DNA of 64,000 bases from Bryoerythrophyllum caledonicum (taxonomy: Eukaryota > Streptophyta > Bryopsida > Pottiales > Pottiaceae), in contig OZ020521.1 in NCBI GenBank assembly GCA_963971425.1, positions 13,746,427 through 13,810,426 of the forward strand. Reading direction: 5' to 3'. The position numbers and the translations under genes are program-made. Shown here in pieces: positions 1 to 10,987 of this stretch. Every line of letters begins with the position of its first letter. Within the stretch, counting starts at the first letter, position 1. The notes under the pieces were generated by a model. It made no database searches and was not told where the DNA came from. It was given only the letters and a program-made list of their open reading frames with translations.

Positions 1-3000
1 AATTGTCGTTCAAGTCTAGGGAGGTTATGTATTTCATTTGCCCAGTTTTGTTCAAGCGGCGCGGGGCCTAGTAGGAAGTTTTCTAGTGTGCTTTTTAGAA
101 ATGTTTGGCCTTCTGTTTTGAGTAGGAAAAGTGTGCGGGTAATGGGGGATCGAAGGCAATGAGATTTTTTAAGTCTTTGGAGGTATTGTGCTCCACCATA
201 AATGGCAAGGATGTGCCGAAGAAGTCCACTGTAAATTAGTCCTAGTCGCCCCTTGTCGTTAAGTGCATTTTGGAGTTGTTCTCCAATGCATCGTAGATAG
301 GCATTTTTGAGGGAGAAAGCTTCTAGTCCGAATAGTTCGTGGGGGAGTTGTGTTATGACATTAGGCGTACAATTAGGGAGTCCGCATACTTTCTTTTGTA
401 TGGCTATGATTTTTTTATCAAGTTTGTTTATGGCGGGCATGGAATTAGGGACCGCATAAAAACTATATGCGATACCCGGACGTATGATAATATCAATCAT
501 TTTTATTTTTTGTTGCAATGTAGCGGGACACAGTATAAGTTCTTTGCATTGTTTAATAAGTTTTGTAGTAGTAGCGTGAATTTGAATTTTCCATTTTAAT
601 GAGGGGACTAGGTTTATGCCTAGGTATATATAGGGTTGGTTTTGGTTGAGAACCGGAATTGGTTGGTTACGATAGTAGATATTGGTAGCTTGGATAAAGG
701 GCTTTGAAGGCGGTCGGGTTTATTTTGGATTTGTTTGGACATCCAGTTACGGCACATTTTGGGACCCCAAGTTCCATTCCGGTCCATAGACAAAATTTGT
801 CTATTTTGTCTAATTGAATTTGTAGTGATTTAAGATGTCCGGAGATGTCCGGAGATGGCCGCTAGATCATCGGCATATGCGGCCAAGTTTACGGTGGTTT
901 TTGAGGTGCCAAATGTGTAGCCATTATTACCTCTTTGAAGCCATTTCAATAGAGGTTCTAGGAAAATAATAAAAAGGTATGGGCTCAATGTATCGCCTTG
1001 AATGGTGCCACGTTGGATGGGAATAGGGCGTGTGTTACCAAAGAATTCTCCAGTGTATGTAGTGGTAGATTGGGAGTATATGTTGCCAACCAGTGTGACT
1101 GCGTCTTCCAGGTATCCAAGGTCGCTCATAATGGCTAGCAATCGAGGATGGTCAATGGAACCGAATGCATTTTTGAAGTCAATGTAGAGTATGTAAATGT
1201 CTTTATTAGTGAGTTTTGCATCCTCAAGAGCGGCAATGAGGGTTTGAAGTTGCCGTGTGGTACTTCTCTCGGCTCTAAACCCTTCTTGGGGTTCGTGTAG
1301 TATTTGGTGTTTTTCCCCATAGGCCGATAATATTGATGTTAGTGTGCTGGTGAATAACTTGTAAATAGTGTTAGCTAGGGCAATAGGTCGGTGGTTAGGT
1401 AGCACGGATGGGTTGCCTTTTTTGTATAATAAGATTGTTAAACTTGTTTTCCAAGATGTGGGAATGGATTTTTGTTTGTAACAGTGAAGGAAGAATAGTG
1501 ATAGAAGGTCATGGAATCTAGGGGGCATGTTTTTTAGGATTGAGTTAGGTATATGGTCCGGGCCGGGGGCTTTGTTGGTTCCCAAGTTTTTCAGGCACAT
1601 GTTATATGTGTCTCTGTTATAATATGTGTGTAGAGGTGTTGTTGGTTCACCTGTTTTATCAATGGTAAATCCGTCCAAGTCATGCCACGGGTATTGCCTA
1701 ACTCCGCACATGCATGTTGATGTATGTTGTGGTTGGAAGTGACATGGGGGGGGTGGATGGTCTATTGTTTATGGATTGTTGGAAATGTATTTCGTTTGCT
1801 ATGTCTTCTGGGCTGGTTAGGATGTTATTGTTTTGATCCAAAATACAATCTAGTGGCAGGTTTGTGTTATTTTTAAAGACTTTTCTATGAATTTTTCTGG
1901 GGCTATTTTCATATAGTTGACGATATTTAGAAATGGATTTTTTGACACATTCTCTTGCATATTTTGAGGTAATTTTCCGAGCATCTTTGTTGGCACTTTT
2001 TGCAATGATTGCAATGTCTTTTAGCCAGTCTTCGTGCGGGGTGTTGGGTAGTGGTACTTGGGGGATTTGAGGGTGACGGAGTTTTTGTATCTCAGAGAGT
2101 ATGGGGTGGGTTCGCCAATTTTGGTTAGTTCTAGCAATATAAATTGTTTTACGAATAGTATGGTATGTGATAAGATGTTGTTTCCACTTTTTGGCTAGTT
2201 TTCTCGGGAGATATCCCCCTTGTTTTGAGGTTCGAGGTGTGAGTTGTGGAATTGGGGGCGCTTTACAAGTTTTTTCTAATGTTGAAGAAATTTCATTAAT
2301 AATTTTGTCCAGAGTCGTGCAAGCTTCTTGCCATTGTATGTGTGTAAGGTGTTGTTGGTTAGAAAGAATATTTGTAAGGTAGTCTATTTGTAGTGAGTTT
2401 TTTTCAAAGAATGTTGTATTAAAGTTATATAGGTTTTCTTTTGGGATGGGGTTTAATATTTTAGTTTCATTTGAGTTGTTGGTTGTGGGAGGTCTACTTA
2501 TAAGGGTGTTGTGAGGTATATTAAGTTGGATTGGAAAGTGGTCTGAGTTTAAGTTTGTTGTGGTATTTGTGGTAGATGTATATCGGATATGGTTGGGTGT
2601 TTTGATGTAAAATCCATCTATTAGGCTAGTGTGTGTGTAGTTTAGTCCACCTTGACGAGAATATTGTGTGTCGGTTGGGATTAGATATAGTTCTAGGTTG
2701 TCTGTGTAATTTTTCCATTGATAGTCTATGTCAAGTGGGGGGAAGAAACCTCTCCGTTTTGACGTCCAATAAGGGCGATGTCTCGGTTAAAGCCTCCGCA
2801 AAGTATTATTGTATGGTTAATGTGTGTATTTATTTGTGAAGTGATGGAGTTTTGGATTTCCGGAATAAGTCTAGAGTCTTCTATGTGCGAGGGCATGTAT
2901 AGATGGAGAATGAGCCATGGTTGAAGGGGTCGGTTGGTAATTTCAATAATTTGAAAATATGGTGATATTTTAGCTGGGGTAGGGATTTTAGTAATATTCC

Positions 3001-3931
3001 CGGGGAAGGCATATGATTGGTGTATGAGCATGAGTAGACCTCCTCTTGCCGGTGTATATGGCCTTCATTGTTGGATGCATCTTGTGAGAGAATGGGTGTT
3101 GTTAAATATAAGTTTATAATCGGGGAATGTTTTTTGGATGTATTTTGTGGATTTAGTAGCGGTAAGTTTAGTTTCTTGTATTGTAATTATGGCCGGAGGT
3201 GTGTTGGTATAGGTGGTTAGATTGTGGATGCATGGTAAGGCAGTGTTTAATGTTGCGGCGTTCCATGTAATTATATATGTGCATTTAGTGTCTGTATTGT
3301 CTTGGTTATAAAGTGGAGGGGAAATGTAGGTGGGTGTCGGGGCGGGGTGTGTGTATGCATGAATTGGTTCAAAGCATCTAAGAGCTTCGAGAATAAGATT
3401 TTGCGGGAAGTAGGGAAATTTTTGTTGTAGTTCATTAGGGGAAGGGGGTGGGGTTTGGCTATGAATAAAGTTGTATAGGTCATTGTGTAGAGAGTTCTTG
3501 TGTTCAAAAAGGTGTTGGTTTTCCTCTAGGAATTTGGTGTATAGGTGGAGTGTATCTATATGTCTTTCAGGGGGATTATGTAAAGAGGATAGGGTGTTTA
3601 GCAGTATATTTGTCCAATGTGTTGGATTTGTGTTGGTATAGTTTTGGTTGGTGATATTGTTGCATGTATCTATTGAGGGGTGGAGGGTGGTAATTATGGC
3701 AAATAAGATATGTGTTGATGGGTGATTGTTGATTTTTTGATGTATGTATCGGGAGATGTTGGGGTAGAGGGTGGAATAAGTTTGGTAAAGTATGTGATTG
3801 TTTTTTAGAAGTGGTACAAAAGAAGATGCTAGGTGTTGATATTCGGGGTGGAGTTTTATAGTATTTGGTATGAAATATATTTTAGATAATCTTTTATGTG
3901 TTTTTGGATGATTGTGGAAGACATTTGGCAT
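1..3931 (-). pseudogene. LINE ORF2: endonuclease and reverse transcriptase, frameshifted
   Basis: Target-primed reverse transcription protein, visible in pieces. An N-terminal extension of about 220 residues precedes endonuclease motifs: a WNAATLN segment, then ITIQETKL at about 3150-3270. In another frame an endonuclease segment carries ILCGGFNRD, where the family usually has GDFN, at about 2726-3031. An SDHFPI-type motif follows near 2550. The reverse transcriptase core lies at 830-1711: a NKAPGPD start, RPIALANTIYKL, QEGFRAERST, IDFKNAFGSID, a QGDTLSPYLF palm motif and the catalytic YADD. Directly after YADD a 10-bp tandem duplication at about 836-855 shifts the frame; the C-terminal region continues in the shifted frame to position 1. 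At least three frame breaks make it a pseudogene. Confidence 0.85.
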
Positions 3932-4020
3932 TGGGCCGGGGTTAGTTTCTATGTCTCCACAAAGTATAATTAGTAGTTTGTAGTGACTAATGTTTATGTT
4001 TATTAGTGGCAGGGGTGTGG

Positions 4021-4176
<156 letters not shown>

Positions 4177-4347
4177 AATTGTGGTTTTTACTATTATAGT
4201 ATATAGGGATACTTTATTTATTTTTGTTTTTTGTTTTTAGTATATATATATATACTTTAAGTGGTGTTTTTTCCGCCCCTACATTGGTCAATGCTAGTTT
4301 GACATGTCCATATTGCCTTCAATTTTGAGTGTATCGGGATGGTCTGT

Positions 4348-6117
4348 TTAAAGGGTTTCCAAGGTGATTCTCATTTGTTTTTGAAGGAGGGCTATTTGGA
4401 CTCTTGGGTTCCTATTTGATTCGGCTTGGACCTTGTCCGCATATACTTTTGCTTCCTCCACAATTTCGCTTTTGAGCAAGCTCATTTCTTTCCTTATTTC
4501 CCCCAATGTTGTTACTACACCTTTGTTTACAACTTCCTCAACCATTCGGTTGAGATCTAATTTGGTGAAGTTTTGTGTTGGTGCATTCTCCAAAGCTTGC
4601 ACGATATTGGCAAGGGCGGTATTCACATCAGTGAAGCCAAGCCGTGCAAGTTCCACGGATGTTGGTGCGTTTATTCCATCCAAACTTTTTGGATGGGGGC
4701 AAAACTCGACATATTTACCTAATATTTTTACATTTTGTTTGACAAATTTTTTGTATACGGCCGCATTGAGACATTGGATATTGCAAGACCCTACATGTTT
4801 ACTATTTTCCAACCGAAAGAAAACACCCGCCACATTTTTTTCACCCATATATGCTTTGATGCCCTCTTCTAATGATGAGATGGATTTGGTTTTGTTCAGA
4901 TTTTTGACAATCAAGACTACGGCGTTTTTCTTAGCCTTGTCATCTTCTGACATCTTTTCCTTGCTTGCAAATGATGCTTCCATAAGCTCATTGGAAAAGG
5001 AAATTTTTAGTGACCTTATCCTTTTTGCTTCATCCGGTGACGGTGCTTTGATCCAAGCAAAATCCGCCCCTTCATTTTTTTGGATATTGGTCATTTCAAA
5101 ATCTAGACCTCTAGAGAAACCATCCATGACAACTTCCTCAATCATATTATACCACTTTTTTCCTTTCAAATTTGCACTATTTATCCTAATAGAGAGTAAA
5201 CTTGCAATGGCAATGGAATCGAAGGATTTACATACTTTTCCCCTACAAACTTTTTCATCCAATTTAAGGATGAACGGATAGAGACCTTTTAGAAGTCCTG
5301 TTCCGTCCGTTTTGGGGTTTTTAAGATGTATTTTGATTGCCCCACTCCATCTTTTGGAGCCATGGTAACACATAATTGCAATGGGTTCACCAAGTATATC
5401 CCCCACTTCAATTTTCATGTGTATCAATCTTGCAACAACCATGGCCATAACATCATCTTTTAATATCACAAGTTCCTCTAGCTCAAAGAAGATGGCAACA
5501 TGATAATCGAGTGCAAATCCGTTTTCATCAATCTCAAGTTCATGTGGGAGTTGTGTTAGATTGTAATGATTTCCACCATCCTTATCATCCCTTTTGGAAG
5601 GCCATTCTTCTTGAATGGCATATGGGAAGGCGGGGTTGGATTCATTACACTCTAGTGCTTCCTCATGAGACATACCCATTCTAACCATTTGGCTTACCGA
5701 ATGATTCGGCTCCATGGGGAGGGATTGATCTATGGCAAGAAGATTTAGTGCATGAAATCCCAGCCAAAAGGGAGGACGTTGAAATTTGGGAATTTCTTTG
5801 CCCTTAACCTTCTTTTGACTGGAAAGGATTTGCACACCACTAGATCTTTTCTGACTTAGAACTTCTACTTCAACCATTTGACAATCAGAGAAGAGTTTCT
5901 TGGAGGCAGATGCAATACTTGAAGATGACGCCATTTTGTACATAACAAGAGAAAGGTATTGGAGTTTGTATTTATTTTTCCCATTCAAATGACTTCTTAT
6001 CACCTTAACTAAAACCTCATTCCACAAATTAAGTTGTGGGCCTATTTGAGAGTTTGTAGTTAAGAAGAAGTAATGACCAACAACCTCTTTGGTATCACAC
6101 CATTCATTTACGACCAT
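4348..6117 (-). CDS. LINE ORF1 protein with RRM-like domain and C-terminal coiled coil
   Basis: Long open frame on the minus strand, expected to encode the RNA-binding chaperone of the LINE ribonucleoprotein. The frame stays open up to 6642, but residues upstream of the methionine at 6117 read like translated 5'-leader DNA. I therefore take 6117 (590 residues) or the methionine at 5934 (529 residues) as the likely start. Near residue 400 a segment beginning VVLIVKNLN and ending about 80 residues later near KYVEFCPHP has the beta-alpha-beta pattern of an RRM. The last 90 or so residues are charged and heptad-like (coiled coil), ending just before ORF2. No CCHC zinc knuckle is visible, unlike many angiosperm L1 ORF1 proteins. 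The frame is intact, in contrast to ORF2. The RRM call is by pattern only. Confidence 0.6.
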   Translation of the reverse strand: MVVNEWCDTKEVVGHYFFLTTNSQIGPQLNLWNEVLVKVIRSHLNGKNKYKLQYLSLVMYKMASSSSIASASKKLFSDCQMVEVEVLSQKRSSGVQILSSQKKVKGKEIPKFQRPPFWLGFHALNLLAIDQSLPMEPNHSVSQMVRMGMSHEEALECNESNPAFPYAIQEEWPSKRDDKDGGNHYNLTQLPHELEIDENGFALDYHVAIFFELEELVILKDDVMAMVVARLIHMKIEVGDILGEPIAIMCYHGSKRWSGAIKIHLKNPKTDGTGLLKGLYPFILKLDEKVCRGKVCKSFDSIAIASLLSIRINSANLKGKKWYNMIEEVVMDGFSRGLDFEMTNIQKNEGADFAWIKAPSPDEAKRIRSLKISFSNELMEASFASKEKMSEDDKAKKNAVVLIVKNLNKTKSISSLEEGIKAYMGEKNVAGVFFRLENSKHVGSCNIQCLNAAVYKKFVKQNVKILGKYVEFCPHPKSLDGINAPTSVELARLGFTDVNTALANIVQALENAPTQNFTKLDLNRMVEEVVNKGVVTTLGEIRKEMSLLKSEIVEEAKVYADKVQAESNRNPRVQIALLQKQMRITLETL

Positions 6118-6598
6118 CTTATGGAAGAAGAAGGTGTTAAATGAGATACTATGTTGCTTAATATTTCTAGTACACACACACACATGGGAGGTGCCGGAAA
6201 AGAGGTCACCTCCCCAAGTAGATGAAAATTTATATAAGATTTGTGCAAAAGTCCAAGGGTTTGCAAAATAAACCCATTGATGATGAAGACTAACTAATGG
6301 GGGGAGTGAGAGAAGGTTATGACTTGATTGTCTGGATTTGGTGTTCTTGAGGCACGGGCTCACTTGCCAGCAGGTTCTCGCAGTCTTTCTCCCCCTTCTG
6401 TTTAAACTACCTTCTCGTATCTCCCAAATTTCGTTTGCAGACCGCCAGGTATGTACTAACTTGTGACGGCTATTCTCCCTGCTTAGTGTCCATTGCTTCT
6501 GTTTAGGGCTCCCACTTTTCCCTCCAAGCCTCCAGCCCACGCGAGTGGGTTCAAGGTGCACACGCTGCTCGTTTCCAGCGCTCCAACGGACTCCGCCC

Positions 6599-6878
6599 GA
6601 CCTCCAGTCTACACAGGCAGGGTTACGACCAGCACATTCCACCGTCCCCCCAAGGGCAGCCTTGCTTGGTACTCCTTCTCCCGACTCTTCTCGACCTCTA
6701 GCCTACACAGGCACGGTTATAGCGAACACAGACTACCGCCTTCCAAGAGCGGCCTTGCGTAGTCCTTCGTCTCCTAGCTTTCCCCGACCTCCAGCCTTCA
6801 CAGACACGATTGCGGCAAGTGCAGTTCACCGTCTTCCATGGGCGGCCTTGCTTAGTCCTCCGTCTTCCTAGAGCAGAT
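6599..6878. repeat. Diverged ~93-bp tandem repeat, 3 copies, upstream of LINE ORF1
   Basis: Units start at 6599, 6693 and 6786, each opening with a GACCTCYAGYCT-like segment, followed by an ACACAGRCACG-like segment and a GCGGCCTTGC-like segment. A weaker fourth unit may precede them from about 6520. The position matches the 5' leader of the minus-strand LINE. Confidence 0.75.
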
Positions 6879-7041
6879 TTGTTTTGTCCTCTATCGTGCC
6901 CTTTCCGCCTTGTAAATCCTAGCAACACGTGCCAGAACTTTCTGCCCTCCCTCGCAGCCCGTCTGTTTTGGATGGCCCAGTTTCTTCTACTCCGCGTGTG
7001 CTGATGCGTGTTTTGGTTAGATTTCGTGCAGGGCTGTCTTC

Positions 7042-7185
7042 GACGACAAGCGTAGGCGATTCCGGGGCTTTGCTGCAGACGACGAGCGTAGGCGATTGCG
7101 GGGCTTTGCTGCAGACGACGAGCGTAGGCGATTCCGGGGCTTTGTTGCAGACGATGAGCGTAGGCGATTCCGGAGCTTTGCTTCA
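7042..7185. repeat. 36-bp tandem repeat, 4 copies, upstream of LINE ORF1
   Basis: Four near-perfect 36-bp units at 7042, 7078, 7114 and 7150, built around GAGCGTAGGCGATTCCGGGG. The period is a multiple of three, so they translate as 12-residue repeats on both strands, but nothing else suggests coding. Together with the 93-bp repeats they form a tandemly repeated leader. Confidence 0.9.
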
Positions 7186-7299
7186 GACTTCGAGGGTTGC
7201 GTTCCGCTTGTGGTGGAGAGGGTAGCCTTCACGGATGAGTTCCTACGGCCGCCTTGGTTTGTCTCCTTAAGTTTGCTACTAGTGGGTGCTTTCGGCGGA

Positions 7300-9322
7300 T
7301 CCTAAGAGTCAGCAGGCTTCGGCAACATGGCTGCGGATCAGATCGGTTCTTGCTCAGTGTTCGGTTCGAATGCAATCTTCTGTGCGCATGCCAGCTCTGA
7401 CCAGATCTTGTTGATGCTCTTCGGTCGGTTTCTCGATCTCCTTTGTTCGTGATCTTCTGTTGCTGGGCTTGGATCTGACCTTGGGCTTCTTGTTGCAGGG
7501 CGTTTCCTACAGGTTTCCGGACGTGGGCAGCAGTTCGTGGAGTGCTTCTCTTCGTTCGCAATACCGATTTCTGAGCGTGGGCAGAAGTTCGTGGAGTATT
7601 TTCTTTCGTTCGCAGGTGCCGCGCCTTATTGAGTAAGATCTACTTGTTTTGATGTTGTCTGCCTACTGCCTTGTATTTGGTCGATTCAGTTGTCCTGTTG
7701 TTGTCCCATCTATGCCTCCTCTGTACGCTTCCCTGTAAGTTTCTTAGTATTAGTGAGATCTTGTACATACGAGGGTTACAGAAAATAATAAAATTCAAAG
7801 GTCTCGGAGGTATTGTAAGTGGTAAATCCCAATGAGGTCGGAAAAAAAATTTAATCCAGGAATCCTAATCACATGCTGATGACACCAACATAAACAACAT
7901 ACACTTATATCAAATACAGAGAAGAGGGTAAGAAGTTCTCCACTGTGTACAGATTTTGGAGCAGTGGTGGGGATGGTTGTGGCGTACTCCCGAGTCAAGC
8001 TGCTTGGTGTGTAATGTTGCCGTCTTGTCTTGTCGCCTGTTCGTGTGCTTGCTCGCCTTGCCAGAAAGTCCGTGTCCCTTTGTGTTGAGGGCGCTCTCAT
8101 CCAGGAGGAGCGGAGTGCAGTAGCAAAGGGGGAATGCGCTGAGTGCATGAAAGAGGAAGAAGATATCTGTGGAAGAAGGTATTGTGTTATATACCTTGCT
8201 GCGGGTCTTTGAGGTGTGATGAATATGTCTGTTGACGTTGGATGCATCTTGTTTTCTTGTTGTTGGCGGCTAGGATTGTGTAGAAGTGCTGGCCGCTCGA
8301 TTAGATCTCTAAATTTTGGATCTAGACATGGTAATTTCTGCACTTGGTCTATTTTTGGGGCGGCGGCATCAGGGTTTCGTCTGGTTTTGGTGCATGGGTT
8401 TTTTGAGCCGTTGGCAGCTTGCTCCTGTTGTAGGTGAGGCGAATTGATGTCCATTATGGCGGTCCTTCCTCTGCAGATGTTAGAGTACCTAGGTGGAAGA
8501 GGAGGGCACGACAAGGAGCATGGAGTTGGTGTAAGAAGACTCACCTTATGATGTATGTACCTCTTCTCTTGAATTCGATCTTGTTGTTTGTTGTGGAGCT
8601 CAAGGGGTTGTTGGTGATTCTTTGGTGTAGTTGATTTTATTGAGGTTTGTCTTGGTGATTTTTTGATCTTGGTGTCTGTGGTGCAGGCTGATTCTTGAGC
8701 ATTCCTTCTCTCTTGTCTTCGGTACCTGCCTCTTATCCACTGCTGCGTTTGTAGGAGGCCTTTGTACGCGCACGTGTGGGCAAAGCGAGCTGCCTCGTCT
8801 TCGATCGTAGCATCTGTGTTGCTGATGTTTGATTCTTGTTTACCACTTCCTGCATATGACTTCAGTTGTGGCGCCCACGTTGTTGCTGTCTTGTCGCCGA
8901 CTTGGGCTCTCAGGCTGCTGTTGTTGCTGTGTGTATGGTCTTGGTACCTATGTCTTGTATTATGCTGCTCCTGTGAAGAGCCGAATTTAACATGAGTGTG
9001 GTCAGAACGTGTTACCTTTGTGCTTGTCGTTGCTTTGTTTCTGCTGCATGGTCTTCGTGTGTGTGCACTCATATAATTGTTTGTCTTGTTTGCGGTCGTG
9101 TCTTTCATGTTGTTGTATTGTGGCTCCCTGCCAATGTTGTTGTTCCTGCGGCGAATACTTTACTGTTCATGATGTCTGCACCCTGCTGCGTTCGTTGTTG
9201 CCATGTCATTTTAGTGCCATTTCGGGTTGTTGCAGTCTAGAATCTCTTTGTAGGGCCAACTGTGTTGTTCCTGCGATGGTTGTTGTTGTCCTAGTAGATG
9301 TGTGTGCCTATAGTATGGTATG
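7300..9322. other. Low-complexity spacer, no supported gene
   Basis: Plus strand rich in G and T, minus strand rich in A and C. A 1.3-kb minus-strand open frame (7795-9108) exists, but its product is polar low-complexity text without any recognisable domain and is explained by the lack of T on that strand. AATAAAA follows a GT-rich tail at about 7785, which could be a polyadenylation region of some plus-strand element ending there. Two diverged 40-bp copies (GTGGGCAG.AGTTCGTGGAGT) sit at about 7522 and 7577. Confidence 0.5.
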
Positions 9323-9539
9323 TGTCGTAGTACGCCTTGGCAAGTATTCACATCTTAACACAAAGATACCCTTAAGGTAATCATTCCCACAGAGAATCAC
9401 CGAGAACTACAACGACTAATAACAAACCATGATCTGTACAATGTCAGCTGTACAATATATACATCAAAAGAAAGGAGAGAAAGGTTTAGATTACAAGGGG
9501 TGAGCGTTAATTACACAAACTGCCCCACCCAAGTACTTT

Positions 9540-9735
9540 ACATGGCCCGGATTCCACATGGCCCGGATTCCACATGGACCGGATCGTACATGGCCCGGAT
9601 CGTACATGGCCCGGATCGTACATGGCCCGGATCGTACATGGCCCGGATCGTACATGGCCCGGATCGTACATGGCCCGGATCGTACATGGCCCGGATTCCA
9701 CATGGCCCGGATCGTATATGGCCCGGATCCAATAT
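9540..9735. repeat. 16-bp minisatellite (ACATGGCCCGGATCGT), about 12 units, inside unit A
   Basis: Mostly perfect ACATGGCCCGGATCGT units, with TTCC replacing TCGT in the first two and near the end. Because 16 is not a multiple of three and the unit has no stop in any frame, all six frames stay open and each strand yields a 16-residue peptide repeat. The resulting overlapping open frames are not genes. Unit B has unrelated short repeats at the corresponding place. Confidence 0.95.
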
Positions 9736-10429
9736 GACCTTTACAACTATATATATTATAGACATCCGGATACTTGTGTATCCGAAGAGTGTTTTATCAC
9801 CATGAACGACGGTTCACGGACTCAAACAAGTTTTAGTAAACGTTACTTCTTCCTCACAGCTTCTCCAATCACTCCTACTCACTAACTTGGGATGTTTGTG
9901 GTGTCATTGGGTTCCCCCCGTAAGAGAGGATAAGGCTTGGGCCTTAAGGACTAACACTTACTCTTGTGGCACGTACGTGGTGTACCCACCCTTCGAGCTG
10001 TTAGACCTTCCTTCACCTCAGAATCAACTAAAGGAATAGTACGTCGTGGGATCGCCTAGCTATTAGCCCCGGATACCCGATTCCCACTCCTTTTCTTCAG
10101 GGAACAAAGTCCTCCTCCTATTACTCCGATTGTCATCTCGCAAAGGGGTTAGTTGGATCTCCTTTCTTCTCTCAAGATAATCCGAGCTGTTAGAGTCGGT
10201 CTGGACTTACTGCCCTTAGGTCAAACCAGTCTACTCCGTCCTCAACACGAAGGGTTGATGGTGTGTAGTGCTCTTATGGATCAACCTATCCGACCAAAGG
10301 TTGATGCGTCTGGGATCTAGAGTACACCTTCACAATCGATGACATACTACCGCCGACCGGTCACACAAGACATATCAAGACTCCTTCCACACCCGTCACT
10401 CCCCCCTCGTCCTCCCCTAGCCACTTATA

Positions 10430-10600
10430 ATCTCACCTGTTATTCCCCTCCACCACGACTAATCTACTTGAGGGAACAAGGAAACAATCACAAGGGGTCA
10501 GAGTTAGAGTCACGCCCAACTAACCATTTAACCATCTCACCTGTTATTCCCATTCACCACAACTAATCTACTTGATGGAACAAGCAAACAATGACTTGAC
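10430..10600. repeat. ~103-bp direct duplication within unit A
   Basis: CACCTGTTATTCCC...CTAATCTACTTGA..GAACAAG occurs at about 10433 and again at about 10536. The same pair is present in unit B (about 36460-36610), so the duplication predates separation of the two copies. Confidence 0.7.
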
Positions 10601-10987
10601 GATTAGTATGGACTTGAGGAGTGGACTACTTGAGATGGTACTCACAGTCATATAGAATCCGAGCTCTCCAACCGTCGAAGGTTTTCTGAGAGCGTAGGTT
10701 TAGAATTAAACTGAAAGCAAGTACACACATCAAGCAGTGAAGAGAGAGGCCACGAGACTCCTCTCTAATACTGCGAAGGACTCACATAAGAGTCCAAACT
10801 CAAACGATACCTTCTAACTAAAAACGGTGACAATAACTACTCTTGGCGGCGATGCTGCCACTACACATGACGTGCACCGTCAGAGGTCACTTATTACACA
10901 AAATCCAAGGCAAAACCAAGTCAAAACCAAAGTCAATCGGGGGCCAAATCCCGGACTGAACAGTGACCTACGAACCAAGATCCTGGC

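Noticed and set aside
4433-5281. 282-codon plus-strand frame
   Set aside because: Antisense shadow of the LINE ORF1; no domain, and the opposite strand carries the longer, domain-like frame.
7795-9108. 437-codon minus-strand frame
   Set aside because: Polar low-complexity translation on a T-poor strand where stops are rare; no motif, start context or homologous copy seen.
9538-9765. Overlapping repeat-peptide frames on both strands, and a possible CRISPR-like array
   Set aside because: Contiguous 16-bp tandem repeat without unique spacers in a eukaryotic context; frames are open in all registers by arithmetic.
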